Origin: Pseudoalteromonas sp. N1230-9
Lineage (GTDB): Bacteria; Pseudomonadota; Gammaproteobacteria; Enterobacterales; Alteromonadaceae
Direction: 5' to 3'
Length of the DNA stretch: 64,000 nt
Assembly (NCBI RefSeq): GCF_032716425.1
Contig: NZ_CP090419.1
Span: 3,276,001 to 3,340,000 of the forward strand
Of the stretch, positions 9,498 through 18,871 are shown piece by piece. The position numbers and the translations under genes are program-made. The notes beneath the pieces were generated by a model. It was not told the origin of the DNA and ran no database searches. It saw only the letters and a program-made list of their open reading frames with translations. Numbering within the stretch: the stretch's first letter is position 1; each line of letters begins with the position of its first letter.

Positions 9498-11354
9498 TTA
9501 ACTAAGCTCCTCAAGTTTTGCTAAATCGCGAACAGCTCCTTTGTCTGCACTGGTTGCAAGTAACGCATAAGCTTTAAGTGCAGATGAAACATAGCGGTCA
9601 CGATCCAGTGGTTTATAAGCATCTTTACCACGTGCAAGTTGCTTTTGTTTACGTGCTTCAAGCTCTTCATCAGACAGCGCTAAAGTGATTTCACGGGTTG
9701 CAATATCAATCACTATCTTATCGCCATTTTCAACATAGGCGATTGCACCACCGCTTGCTGCTTCTGGTGAAACGTGACCAATTGATAAACCTGATGTACC
9801 ACCCGAGAAACGACCATCGGTGATAAGCGCACACTTTTCACCTAAGCCCATTGATTTTAAGTAACTCGTTGGATACAGCATTTCTTGCATGCCTGGGCCG
9901 CCTTTTGGTCCTTCGTAACGAATTACAACAACGTCACCGGCTTTTACTTCACCATTAAGAATGCCTTCAACCGAATCATCTTGTGATTCGTATACAACTG
10001 CTGGGCCTTCAAAGTGCAGCATTTCTTCAACTACACCGGCACTTTTAACAATACAGCCATCAAGGGCTAAGTTACCTGAAAGTACAGCTAAGCCACCATC
10101 TTGACGAAAAGCATTTTCAACACTGCGGATACAGCCGTTTTCACGGTCATTATCAAGCTCTGGCCAGCGGCATTCTTGGCTCATAGCTTTTGTAGTACGG
10201 ATTCCGGCAGGGCCTGCTTTATAGAATTTTTGCGCCACTTCATTATTCGGATCGGTCGCATCCCATTTAGCCACCATTTCAGCCATACTGTGGCCTGCAA
10301 CGTGATCCACAGATAGATCAACAAGGCCTGCTTTACCTAACTCACGGATAATTGCCATCATGCCACCAGCGCGGTGTACATCTTCAATGTGATATTTATT
10401 GGTTGCGGGTGCCACTTTACAAAGGAAAGGTGTTTTGCGAGAAAGCTCATCGATGTGCGACATATCAAAATCAACACCCGCTTCTTGCGCTGCAGCTAAT
10501 AAGTGTAAAACCGTATTTGATGAACCACCCATGGCAATATCAACCACCATTGCATTCATAAAGGCGGTGCGATTAGCAATAGCGCGTGGTAATACTGCTG
10601 CATTATCTTTTTGATAATACTCACGGCATAAATCAACAATGCGCGCACCTGCTTCAACGTAAAGTTGTTTACGGTCTTTGTGCGTAGCAAGTGTGGTACC
10701 GTTACCCGGCAGTGCTAAACCAATCGCCTCTAATAAGCAGTTCATTGAATTAGCAGTGAACATGCCCGAACATGAACCACAAGTAGGACAGGCAGAGCGC
10801 TCTACTTTGTCTGAGTCTTCATCGCTTACTGAGGTATCAGCACCTTTCACCATGGCATCCACTAAATCAAGTTTAATGTCGATATCAGCAAGGCGTGTTT
10901 TACCCGCTTCCATTGGACCACCTGATACGAAAATAACCGGAATATTTAAACGCAGTGCTGCCAGCATCATCCCTGGGGTAATTTTGTCGCAGTTAGAAAT
11001 ACAGATCATAGCATCGGCACAGTGTGCATTAACCATGTATTCCACTGAGTCTGCAATTAAGTCACGCGACGGTAGTGAATACAGCATACCGCCATGACCC
11101 ATTGCGATACCATCGTCGATTGCAATGGTATTAAATTCTTTTGGTACACCACCCGCTTCGGTGATGGTTTCGGCCATTAGCTCACTGAGTTGATTAAGAT
11201 GAACGTGCCCTGGTACAAACTGAGTATATGAGTTAACAACAGCGATAATTGGCTTACCGAAGTCTTTATCTGTCATCCCTGTTGCACGCCATAAAGCACG
11301 CGCCCCTGCACGTTTTCGACCTTCTGTTGTTGTTGCACTTCTTAATTTAGCCAT
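9498..11354 (-). CDS. ilvD: Dihydroxy-acid dehydratase IlvD
   Basis: Iron-sulfur enzyme dehydrating 2,3-dihydroxy-isovalerate and -methylvalerate to the 2-oxo acids in valine and isoleucine synthesis. 618 residues (E. coli 616). Visible signatures are [20 protein letters not shown] (a cluster cysteine with Mg-binding surroundings), [19 protein letters not shown] and [12 protein letters not shown] near the C-terminus. An AGGTAATT sequence precedes the ATG. It sits between ilvM (104 bp gap) and ilvA (2 bp gap). Confidence 0.97.
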   Translation of the reverse strand: MAKLRSATTTEGRKRAGARALWRATGMTDKDFGKPIIAVVNSYTQFVPGHVHLNQLSELMAETITEAGGVPKEFNTIAIDDGIAMGHGGMLYSLPSRDLIADSVEYMVNAHCADAMICISNCDKITPGMMLAALRLNIPVIFVSGGPMEAGKTRLADIDIKLDLVDAMVKGADTSVSDEDSDKVERSACPTCGSCSGMFTANSMNCLLEAIGLALPGNGTTLATHKDRKQLYVEAGARIVDLCREYYQKDNAAVLPRAIANRTAFMNAMVVDIAMGGSSNTVLHLLAAAQEAGVDFDMSHIDELSRKTPFLCKVAPATNKYHIEDVHRAGGMMAIIRELGKAGLVDLSVDHVAGHSMAEMVAKWDATDPNNEVAQKFYKAGPAGIRTTKAMSQECRWPELDNDRENGCIRSVENAFRQDGGLAVLSGNLALDGCIVKSAGVVEEMLHFEGPAVVYESQDDSVEGILNGEVKAGDVVVIRYEGPKGGPGMQEMLYPTSYLKSMGLGEKCALITDGRFSGGTSGLSIGHVSPEAASGGAIAYVENGDKIVIDIATREITLALSDEELEARKQKQLARGKDAYKPLDRDRYVSSALKAYALLATSADKGAVRDLAKLEELS

Positions 11355-11458
11355 AATTACCTCAGTTGTTGCAGTGGCATGCCACTGACTTCCTCATTCC
11401 TAATTTATTTCTCACTAAAGCATCAAACTGATTGCTCTAGTTACCTGTTGATTTTTTA

Positions 11459-11704
11459 CTAGATTGCTTGTTGTTGAAATTGGTTTTCAACATTGACATG
11501 TTTTACATCAACCAATTTATTTAACTGTGATGTTAGTAGATAAATCGGCTTATCGCTGTCTACCGTTATGGTGACGTGAAACGCTTCATCAGCCATTTCT
11601 AAATTCATGGTTGTTAGATCAAAGCCGCGATGACGTGCAACGCGTAAAAAGCGCTCTACCGCGACACTTTGATTCTTTAGTGCAATCGTTAGGGTGTGTT
11701 TCAT
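11459..11704 (-). CDS. ilvM: Acetolactate synthase II small subunit IlvM
   Basis: 81-residue ACT-domain regulatory subunit that pairs with IlvG. Its length and the opening MKHTLTIALKNQ fit the IlvM family (E. coli 87). Its start codon overlaps the ilvG stop as ATGA, so the two subunits are translationally coupled. The type II enzyme of E. coli is not inhibited by valine; whether that holds here cannot be told from sequence. Confidence 0.93.
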   Translation of the reverse strand: MKHTLTIALKNQSVAVERFLRVARHRGFDLTTMNLEMADEAFHVTITVDSDKPIYLLTSQLNKLVDVKHVNVENQFQQQAI

Positions 11705-13350
11705 TTTACTGTCTCCGTCATCATTTCATCATTGGCAGCACCAGGCGGTACAAGCGGCCATACATTTTCTTTATCATCGATACAGGCATGCAGAATGTAT
11801 GGGCCTTCACTATTAACTAACGCATCAACCGCAGCATCGACTTCATCTGCTTTAGTGATGGTTTGACCAGGAATGCCAAACACCGCTGCTAACTGCACAA
11901 AATCAGGATTATCTGAAAGGTTTGTTTCAGAATAACGACCTTCAAAAAATAGCTGCTGCCATTGACGTACCATGCCTAAGCGCTGATTATCTAAGATTAG
12001 AATTTTAACTGGCAGATTGTTACGGCGAATTGTTGCCAGTTCTTGAATGTTCATCATGATTGAGCCATCACCCGAGACCGTGATCACAAAATCATTTGGG
12101 CGAGCAACTTGCGCGCCAATAGCGGCTGGTAAACCAAAACCCATGGTACCCGCTCCACCACTACTTAAATGATTGCTAGGATGGCTAAACTTCATATGCT
12201 GTGCCACCCACATTTGGTGCTGACCCACATCACAGCACACAACACCCGTTGATGGCATTTTTTGGCTTAGCTGGTTTAATAAGTAAGGGGCAAACACTTT
12301 TTCGCCCGGATAGTCATAACGCCACGCATGCTCTTTCATCATGCTTTCGATGTGCGTTAACCACTCATCTGGTGTAACAAAACAATCAAGCTGCGGTAAT
12401 GACGTTTTTAAATCTGCCACTAATGATGCTTTTGCAGGCTTACGCTTACCAACCTCTGCCGCGTCAATATCAAGGTGAATAACCTTTGCTTTTGCCGCAA
12501 ACTTGCTTAAATTGCCAGTTACACGGTCGTCAAAACGAGCACCGATACAAACCAAAACATCACACTCTTGCACTGCTAAGTTAGCCGCTTTACCGCCATG
12601 CATACCTAGCATGCCAAGGTCATATTCATAATCAGGTAATACACTGCCAAGGGCTTTTAATGTTGATACTGCTGGCATGTGTGTTTTTTCTAAAAACTGC
12701 ATAAGTTCGTTTTGTGCATCAGCAGCTTGTACACCACCACCGATATACGCCACAGGACGCTGCGCTTCACTCAATATTTGATTGGCAATAGCAACTTGGT
12801 TTGCGTCTAATTTTGGTAAATAATCTTCGGCGGCTAACCAAGGGTGAAATGGTACTTGCGCCATTTGGATGTCTTTGGGGATATCGACTAACACAGGGCC
12901 TGGGCGGCCGCTTTGTGCTATGTGGATGGCTTCTTGTAGGATTTCGGCTAAGTCTTCAGCTCTTTCAACCATGTAACTATGTTTAGTGCATGATAACGAC
13001 ATACCTAACACATCCACTTCCTGAAAGGCGTCGGAGCCTATCGCTGCGGTAGGTACTTGCCCTGTGATAGCAAGCAATGGCACTGAATCCATCATCGCAT
13101 CAGCAAGCGCGGTTATTAAGTTGGTCGCACCTGGGCCTGATGTTGCAAAGCACACACCTAACTTACCTGTGCTGCGGGCAAACCCTACTGCTGCAAAACC
13201 AGCCCCTTGCTCATGGCGCGTCAAATAATGTTTGACTGGCGCACCGTACAAAGCGTCGTAAATAGGCATGATGGCACCGCCTGGGTAACCAAAAACATCC
13301 TTAACGCCATGTTTGGCTAATAAATCGATTGTTAATTCTGCGCCTGTCAT
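11701..13350 (-). CDS. ilvG: Acetolactate synthase II large subunit IlvG
   Basis: ThDP-dependent synthase that makes acetolactate and acetohydroxybutyrate, the first common step of branched-chain amino acid synthesis. 549 residues and intact, unlike the frameshifted gene of E. coli K-12. The catalytic glutamate is Glu47 (TRHEQGA). The ThDP/Mg motif starts GDGSIMMN and ends in LDN. FAD-type central-domain motifs (GARFDDRVTG) are present. First structural gene of ilvGMDA, 120 bp downstream of the ilvL leader peptide. ilvE, found between ilvM and ilvD in enterics, is absent here. Confidence 0.97.
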   Translation of the reverse strand: MTGAELTIDLLAKHGVKDVFGYPGGAIMPIYDALYGAPVKHYLTRHEQGAGFAAVGFARSTGKLGVCFATSGPGATNLITALADAMMDSVPLLAITGQVPTAAIGSDAFQEVDVLGMSLSCTKHSYMVERAEDLAEILQEAIHIAQSGRPGPVLVDIPKDIQMAQVPFHPWLAAEDYLPKLDANQVAIANQILSEAQRPVAYIGGGVQAADAQNELMQFLEKTHMPAVSTLKALGSVLPDYEYDLGMLGMHGGKAANLAVQECDVLVCIGARFDDRVTGNLSKFAAKAKVIHLDIDAAEVGKRKPAKASLVADLKTSLPQLDCFVTPDEWLTHIESMMKEHAWRYDYPGEKVFAPYLLNQLSQKMPSTGVVCCDVGQHQMWVAQHMKFSHPSNHLSSGGAGTMGFGLPAAIGAQVARPNDFVITVSGDGSIMMNIQELATIRRNNLPVKILILDNQRLGMVRQWQQLFFEGRYSETNLSDNPDFVQLAAVFGIPGQTITKADEVDAAVDALVNSEGPYILHACIDDKENVWPLVPPGAANDEMMTETVK

Positions 13351-13408
13351 CGTAAATCCTCATTCCTCAGTGACATTGTGTATTTGCTGCGACTCAAACC
13401 TTAAAACA

Positions 13409-13446
13409 AAAAAGCCCCCCGGACTGTTAAGTGCGGGGGGCTTTTT
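13409..13446 (-). terminator. ilv operon attenuator
   Basis: GC-rich hairpin with arms GCCCCCC and GGGGGGC, flanked by A and T runs and followed on the minus strand by TTTTTTGTTTT. It lies between the Val/Ile-rich leader peptide and ilvG, the position of the attenuator in enteric ilv operons. Its 5' arm can also pair with GCGGGGGC at the end of the leader reading frame (13478-13485), giving an alternative antiterminator. Confidence 0.88.
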
Positions 13447-13470
13447 AAATGCTTCACTTTTCTCTAAGCA

Positions 13471-13542
13471 CTAACTCGCCCCCGCGGTAATAATAATCAC
13501 CACGACGTTAATCAGAATTAGAGAAAGTTTGTTTGTAAGCAT
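13471..13542 (-). CDS. ilvL: ilv operon leader peptide (IlvL-type)
   Basis: A 23-residue frame with ATG start. It begins MLTNKLSLIL and then runs INVVVIIITAGAS to a TAG stop. The central block of three valine and three isoleucine codons (GTC GTG GTG ATT ATT ATT) is the control region expected for attenuation by charged tRNA-Val and tRNA-Ile, as in E. coli IlvL (VVVIII). Leucine codons also occur before it. The stop codon is 25 nt before the attenuator hairpin. The ribosome site is weak. Found by eye, since the frame is very short. Confidence 0.85.
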   Translation of the reverse strand: MLTNKLSLILINVVVIIITAGAS

Positions 13543-13604
13543 TTATCTGTAACCAAATTTTGTTCATTTGTAGCGGAAATCTAGCCATCCCGCTGCCTTT
13601 TTCT

Positions 13605-13634
13605 ATTAGTACCGCGCTAAGCCCTTCAAGTCAA
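13605..13634 (-). promoter_or_regulatory. Candidate sigma70 promoter of the ilvLGMDA operon
   Basis: TTGACT at 13629-13634, then 17 bp, then TACTAAT at 13605-13611 on the minus strand. This is about 60 bp upstream of the leader-peptide ATG. The -35 is good, the -10 is imperfect. From here to the TraB-family gene at 13887 the DNA is AT-rich; I see nothing else firm in it apart from the promoter region that gene must have. Confidence 0.5.
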
Positions 13635-13886
13635 CAATAAAATTAATTCAAAAAAACATACAAAAAACACTCAAAAGGAAATTAATATTCAAAATATAGT
13701 TAATAAAGGGTTTATATTTCACTTTCACACAAATATGGAAATGTCATACCTCTTTATTAGCTATTCTATGGCTGATTAATTTTTAGCTCTTAGCTCGTAT
13801 TTTTTCTGCTTTCATTCGATTTAATTTAACTGCTTATGGAAAATTAGTTTAGTATTGAAAACAGTCACAATTTGAAAGGGAAAATT

Positions 13887-14765
13887 ATGAGATTCATTCA
13901 GCGCTTTAATGCTCTGTTTTTTATGGTGCTACTACTTGGTTTTAGCCAATGTGCATTGGCAGAGCCGGGACTATGGAAAATAGAAAAAAACGGCATTTCG
14001 TCCTATTTATTTGGCACTGTGCATGTTGGTGATAAAAGCATGCAAGGTCTACCAAAGAAGGTTACATCTGCAATTGAGAACAGTGATAAAGTTATTGTTG
14101 AGGTTGATATCAGCACCATTTCAGCAACCGAAATGCAGCGTCGTTCACTGCCTTTTATGATGCTTAAAGATGGAAAAACACTGCAATCAGAGCTTTCTGT
14201 AGATAACTTCAATAAGCTACAAAAATACTTTGCCGATAAGTCTATAGATATCGCAATGTTTAAAAACTTAGCACCGTGGGCTGTGATGGTCACCATGATG
14301 CAAATGGAGTTCCAAAACGTTGGTTTTTCAGATCAATACGGCATCGACAAACAAGTACTTGCTTATGCGCAAGCACACAATAAACCTATCGGTGAATTAG
14401 AAACTCTTGAGCTACAAATGGAAATGTTTACTCATTTAGCAGTTATGAACGATAAGATGATTGAAGAAACATTTGAGCAGCTAGCTGATGTCGACACTTA
14501 CTTTTTTGGCCTTATCAATGCGTGGAAATCTGGCGATATGAAAACGCTAGCAAAGTTTTATAACGAAAGTTTTGATGATTCTCAATACGGTGAACTAAGT
14601 GAGCAAGTAATGCTAATCGATCGCAATAATAATTGGGTAAAGCAACTTTCATCACGTATCGGCAAAGAAAAACTATTTATTGCCGTTGGTGCTTTGCACT
14701 TGCCTGAACAACATGGTTTGCTAAAGCAGCTAACCGATAAAGGCTTCACGGTTACACGTATCTAA
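13887..14765 (+). CDS. TraB/GumN family protein, exported
   Basis: 292 residues with a signal peptide ending near ALA-EPGLW. The mature part begins with the family hallmark LWKIEKNG...SYLFGTVHVGD and ends with the second conserved block (FIAVGALHLPEQHGLL). These match the TraB/PrgY/GumN fold, an erythromycin-esterase/EreA-like clan with a proposed metalloprotease role. The function in gammaproteobacteria is unproven. I chose the ATG at 13887, which follows GAAAGGG at proper spacing, over a TTG at 13872. Monocistronic: it ends in a terminator shared with the convergent modF-like gene. Confidence 0.85.
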   Translation: MRFIQRFNALFFMVLLLGFSQCALAEPGLWKIEKNGISSYLFGTVHVGDKSMQGLPKKVTSAIENSDKVIVEVDISTISATEMQRRSLPFMMLKDGKTLQSELSVDNFNKLQKYFADKSIDIAMFKNLAPWAVMVTMMQMEFQNVGFSDQYGIDKQVLAYAQAHNKPIGELETLELQMEMFTHLAVMNDKMIEETFEQLADVDTYFFGLINAWKSGDMKTLAKFYNESFDDSQYGELSEQVMLIDRNNNWVKQLSSRIGKEKLFIAVGALHLPEQHGLLKQLTDKGFTVTRI

Positions 14766-14794
14766 ATGTTCTATAATCAAATTCAAATTTTATA

Positions 14795-14818
14795 AGCGCC
14801 TTTTATGGCGCTTTTTTT
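14795..14818. terminator. Intrinsic terminator shared by TraB-family and modF-like genes
   Basis: Stem AGCGCC/GGCGCT with a 6 nt loop followed by seven T on the plus strand. On the minus strand the last codons and stop of the modF-like gene lie inside the hairpin, so it mainly serves the plus-strand gene. Confidence 0.8.
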
Positions 14819-16260
14819 GTGAAATCAGCCATCTCTAAATAGTGTTCAATACCTGTGATTTTGTCACTTGCATGATGATTAACGTACACGACAGTACTTG
14901 TCCCTGCGGCGCAGATTTTTTCTATCAGTAATAGCACTCGCTGCCTATTTGCTTCATCAAGGCCAAGGCAAGGCTCATCTAAAATTAATAAATTAGGGTG
15001 TTTTATCATCGCCCTCGCAATCAATAATAATCGCTGATCACCAAAGGATAGCTGACTAAAAGAGCTATTTTTTTTGTCACTTAAACCCAGCAAAGCTAAC
15101 CAATTGGTAGCAATTTCTAGCTGTTTATCAGTGGCTTTTTGATAAAGGCCAATACTGTCATAAAAACCCGATACAAGGGTATTGAGTGCAGTGATACTAA
15201 CCCGATAATCCATATGCAGCGCATTAGAGATATAACCAATGTGCTGTTTAATTTGCCAAATACTCTCACCACTGCCACGCTGAAAACCAAACACCTTAAT
15301 ATCGTTGTTATAACACTGCGGGTTATCGCCAGTGATAAGGTTCAGCAAGCAGGTTTTTCCTGAGCCATTTTTGCCGGTTAACTGCCAATGTTCGCCTTGG
15401 TTTATTTGCCAGTTTAGGTTTTCAAAAACCGCCTCACCAGCATAACTCACTGAAGCATTATTTAGTCTTACCAGCATAGGTTCTGTGAGCGGGGGTGCTT
15501 GATGATCACTATCTGCGTTAGGTATTCGTAACTCAGTATGAGTTAGATGCAATAGCTTTAGTAAATCATCGCGCTGCTCGGTTGTTGGCTTTGCTAATTG
15601 CTGAGCCACATGACCTTCTTTAACATAGCCGTAGTGATCAACAAAATCAGGGATCTCAGTTAATCTATTGAGTACAAAAATGAGGGTTGTTGTTTTACTA
15701 AGCTCTGCGAGTAGCTGATTAAGTTCGGCCATTGCCGTGACATCTAAACCATCAAACGGCTCATCAAGCACAAGTAAATCTGGTCTCCCTATCAAAGCTT
15801 GAATTAATAATAGCTTACGGGTTTCTCCGGTTGATAAATCGCGAAACGCCTTGCTAAGCTTATCTTTAAAATCAAACATGGCAATTAATTGTTGTAGCAA
15901 CTTACCATCAAACTGTTGCTCATCACGGCCAGCAATCATAATCTTGTAAACGGTGCTAGAGGCAGTAACACCATCAACAATGTCATCTTGATCTTTTGTT
16001 AGCTCAGCCGCAAGGAGCTGCTTTTGGCTGTCTGGCGAGACCAATGCAATTCGCTCAAAGCTATTCTCATAGTGGCCTTGTTCTATTTTTGCAAAGCCAG
16101 CAATGGCAGCAGCTACCGCTGATTTACCCGCGCCATTAGCGCCAAGTAAAACCCATTGCTGCAATCGCGATACATTGATATTAAGATCATCTAAATAATA
16201 AACATCATTACCCTGCCCCTTTAGGCCAGCTCTAACATTAACCAACTGCACTTGTTGCAC
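14803..16260 (-). CDS. modF: ModF-like double ABC ATPase
   Basis: 485 residues, close to E. coli ModF (490), with two ABC ATPase domains in one chain. Domain 1 has Walker A GANGAGKS (40-47), signature LSTGETRKL and Walker B LLVLDEPFDGLD. Domain 2 has Walker A GKNGSGKT, signature LSFGDQRLL and Walker B LLILDEPCLGLD. No membrane segment is present, as for ModF (formerly PhrA), an ATPase of unclear function linked to the molybdate locus in E. coli. No mod genes are nearby here, so the name reflects architecture rather than proven molybdate function. Confidence 0.8.
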   Translation of the reverse strand: MQQVQLVNVRAGLKGQGNDVYYLDDLNINVSRLQQWVLLGANGAGKSAVAAAIAGFAKIEQGHYENSFERIALVSPDSQKQLLAAELTKDQDDIVDGVTASSTVYKIMIAGRDEQQFDGKLLQQLIAMFDFKDKLSKAFRDLSTGETRKLLLIQALIGRPDLLVLDEPFDGLDVTAMAELNQLLAELSKTTTLIFVLNRLTEIPDFVDHYGYVKEGHVAQQLAKPTTEQRDDLLKLLHLTHTELRIPNADSDHQAPPLTEPMLVRLNNASVSYAGEAVFENLNWQINQGEHWQLTGKNGSGKTCLLNLITGDNPQCYNNDIKVFGFQRGSGESIWQIKQHIGYISNALHMDYRVSITALNTLVSGFYDSIGLYQKATDKQLEIATNWLALLGLSDKKNSSFSQLSFGDQRLLLIARAMIKHPNLLILDEPCLGLDEANRQRVLLLIEKICAAGTSTVVYVNHHASDKITGIEHYLEMADFTKKAP

Positions 16261-16389
16261 GTTGAATCCTCATTCTAAATTACCGTTAGCTTGACGTTAC
16301 CCCATTCAATAAAAAATTAAAAATCGTTTAAACCTTTTTTGAATACAGCTGCGACTAAGGTATAAAAGGTCATTTACAGGAAAAAAACA

Positions 16390-17013
16390 ATGAAAAAATT
16401 ACTTTGTGTGGCTGCAATAGGTCTAATACTGGCAACTTCAGACTCTACAGCAAAAGATTCACGAGAGCTCAATCACACCTTTACAATTAATGGCGCAAGC
16501 CAGCTTGAAATCGATTTTCCAGTTGGCAGCTTAGAAGTACAAAACTACGCAGGCAGTGAAGTAGTGGTCACAGTGCGTATTGAGCCCAAAAACGATACAG
16601 GTTGGTTTGGTTCTGAGATGGACTTATCAGATATTAAACTAAGTCACTCACAAAACGCAGGCTCACTGAGCTTAAAGCTTGATAACGATGACATTCAACA
16701 AAATTGGTTAGTAAAAATGCCCAACACAATGGCGATTGATGTAGAGCTCGGTGTGGGTGACATTGAAATAAATGATACAAGCAACTCTGTGGATATTGAG
16801 CTTGGAGTGGGAGCTGTGCGTATCGATAGTGCACTTGATGACTACAAACGTATTGAGCTGGAAACAGGTGTGGGTGATACAAAAATTCGTGGCATGCTAA
16901 ATGAAGCAAAACAAAGCAGAAAAATTGTCAGTTCACACTCACAGTATAGTGGTAATGGGCAATTTGAGATTGATGTTGAGGTGGGTGTCGGCGATATAAA
17001 AGTCAGTAACTAA
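16390..17013 (+). CDS. Exported DUF4097-like beta-repeat protein
   Basis: 207 residues with a signal peptide (cleavage near STA-KD) preceded by an AGGA ribosome site. The mature protein consists of short beta-strand repeats: the phrase ELGVGDIE or a variant recurs at least four times (VELGVGDIEIN, IELGVGAVRID, LETGVGDTKIR, VEVGVGDIKVS). This fits the DUF4097/putative adhesin (head-GIN-like) beta-solenoid family, whose members are often envelope-located and of unknown function. No partner gene is evident: the flanking genes point toward it or away from it on the other strand. Confidence 0.7.
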   Translation: MKKLLCVAAIGLILATSDSTAKDSRELNHTFTINGASQLEIDFPVGSLEVQNYAGSEVVVTVRIEPKNDTGWFGSEMDLSDIKLSHSQNAGSLSLKLDNDDIQQNWLVKMPNTMAIDVELGVGDIEINDTSNSVDIELGVGAVRIDSALDDYKRIELETGVGDTKIRGMLNEAKQSRKIVSSHSQYSGNGQFEIDVEVGVGDIKVSN

Positions 17014-17028
17014 AACCTTTAATGGCGC

Positions 17029-18777
17029 TTATTCTGCTCTATTTTCAGCAAACATAATCGTCAAGGCTTTTTCTACTGTTTCGGCTGTTATTGGTTTATA
17101 TAAGTGAAGGTTTGCACCTAACGCATAGATGCGTTGCAAATCTTCACTGGAGGTATTGGCTGTTACAGCCAAAATAGGCGTCAGTTGACATTGCTCATTT
17201 CTAATTATGTCAATTGCTTGAAAGCCATCCATCACTGGCATGTTAAGATCCATAAATATCACATCATATGGCTTAGTTTCGGTCATATCTGTCGCGATTA
17301 AACCGTTTGGCGCTATATCATAAGTATAATTAAATTGGCTCAGAATACGGCCCAATATTGTCGCATTTAAAGTGTTATCTTCAACAATCAAACAATGCAA
17401 GTTACTAGGTAATAATGCCTTAGCTGCCTCTTTGGGTGCTTGCTTAAAGGCTAGCTTAACCACAACTTTCACACCATGGGGCTGGACATTAAAAAACTGA
17501 ATATCCCCTTCAAGCGCTTTAATAATTTGTTTTACCCTGAACAGTCCCGTTTTTAAACCTTGAAAATGCTGCTCTGCATCTTGCTCGTCATTTAAAAAAT
17601 CACTGGATGAGTGGTCAAACCCTTTACCATTATCTTGCACCTCAAATACAAAACCTTTCTCTCCTTGGCAACTGGCGGTAACCGCTATACGCCCTTGTGT
17701 TGGAGTGAACTTGACAGCATTGTTTACAAGCTCTGCAAATACTTGTTGGAGTCGCCCATGATCACTAATGACCTGTTTGTTTACTGATTCTGCAAAGTTA
17801 ATCGTAAAAGTAATTTTTTTATCATTACACGCATATTCAAAAGGAGTAACGGCCTGCTTAAGGCTAGTTAATAAATTCCCTTGTGATAAATTCAGCTGCC
17901 ACTCCCCTGTAGTAAGCTTCTGCAAATCAAGTAGCTCATCCAGCATTGAGACTAACCTATTTACGCAGTATAAAGCCTGCTTTTTTGTGAGTTGCTGAGT
18001 ATCATTAATATCCAGCGCCTCTATTGACGCTGTCAGTCCTTGCAATGGTGTTCTAAATTCATGACTAGCGCGGGCTATAAAACGTTCTTTATTGTGGCTA
18101 ACACGCTCTACAACTTCTTTTTGTTGCTGATATTGTTTTATTGTTTTTGCAATGAGCTTTTCCATTGGTTTGAAGATAAATATAAGCTCCACAATCAGTA
18201 GCCCAATAGCAATAATCCAAAAAACAACCTCTAATATAGAAATGACTTTTACCTTGGTAACAGCGCTTTGCTCTAACAGATAAACAGCTTCATCTAAGTC
18301 CATTAAAAGCTTTTCTAAATGTTCACTGCTAAATGGGGAGCGACCTTGAGTACCATAATTAGAGCGACTATTTAATAGCTGCTGCGCTTTGCTAATGTAT
18401 TGCTTAACGTGCAAATCTAGCTGTGTTGGAGAAGAGAAATAGTGAGCTTTTAGCGCATCATTTAAATAAAGAAACTGCCCGCTGCTATCTTTTTGAAGTA
18501 AAAACTGATGGCCCGCAACAAATTGCTCTACAGCATGTTGCAATAGCATTCGATGCTGATATGTTTGCTCTGACTGTTCGAAGATAAGCGCATTTCCATA
18601 AAGCGCTATTTTTTGTGACAACATACGCTGTTTACCAGCGAGGTTAATAACTTGCGCGTCACCTTTTTGAATATAAAGTAGATACTGCATCAAAGACACA
18701 GATACCGAAATTAAAATGGCGATTGCCAACAATCCCCAGCGATATCGTTTTCTGATATCTACAACCAGATCTAACAT
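17029..18777 (-). CDS. Hybrid sensor histidine kinase with PilJ-type sensor domain
   Basis: Inner-membrane two-component sensor of 582 residues. TM1 (about 14-36) is followed by a periplasmic type IV pilus/nitrate-sensor-like (PilJ N) domain that starts INLAGKQRMLSQKIALYGN, then TM2 (about 183-205). Next come a HisKA domain with phospho-acceptor His239 (ASHEFRTPLQ), an HATPase domain (ELVNNAVKFTP, DNGKGFD) and a C-terminal receiver domain with phospho-acceptor Asp510 (FMDLNMPVMDGF). No separate response regulator is adjacent, so output probably goes through a phosphotransfer protein elsewhere. Signal unknown. Confidence 0.88.
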   Translation of the reverse strand: MLDLVVDIRKRYRWGLLAIAILISVSVSLMQYLLYIQKGDAQVINLAGKQRMLSQKIALYGNALIFEQSEQTYQHRMLLQHAVEQFVAGHQFLLQKDSSGQFLYLNDALKAHYFSSPTQLDLHVKQYISKAQQLLNSRSNYGTQGRSPFSSEHLEKLLMDLDEAVYLLEQSAVTKVKVISILEVVFWIIAIGLLIVELIFIFKPMEKLIAKTIKQYQQQKEVVERVSHNKERFIARASHEFRTPLQGLTASIEALDINDTQQLTKKQALYCVNRLVSMLDELLDLQKLTTGEWQLNLSQGNLLTSLKQAVTPFEYACNDKKITFTINFAESVNKQVISDHGRLQQVFAELVNNAVKFTPTQGRIAVTASCQGEKGFVFEVQDNGKGFDHSSSDFLNDEQDAEQHFQGLKTGLFRVKQIIKALEGDIQFFNVQPHGVKVVVKLAFKQAPKEAAKALLPSNLHCLIVEDNTLNATILGRILSQFNYTYDIAPNGLIATDMTETKPYDVIFMDLNMPVMDGFQAIDIIRNEQCQLTPILAVTANTSSEDLQRIYALGANLHLYKPITAETVEKALTIMFAENRAE

Positions 18778-18810
18778 ATCCGACTCAAGTCTTTTTTATA
18801 TTCAGTGTAG

Positions 18811-18853
18811 TATAAAAAGATTTATAAAGCCTACAGCGGTAGGCTCTATAAAT
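18811..18853 (-). terminator. Terminator of the cti gene pair
   Basis: Two-part stem ATTTATA-x-AGCCTA with TAGGCT-x-TATAAAT, one mismatch between the parts, loop CAGCGG. On the minus strand it is followed by TCTTTTTATA. It lies just past the cti stop. Confidence 0.7.
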
Positions 18854-18871
18854 CATACTACTTACTCGTTA

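Noticed and set aside
10678..11097. 139-codon frame opposite ilvD
   Set aside because: Antisense shadow of a highly conserved gene.
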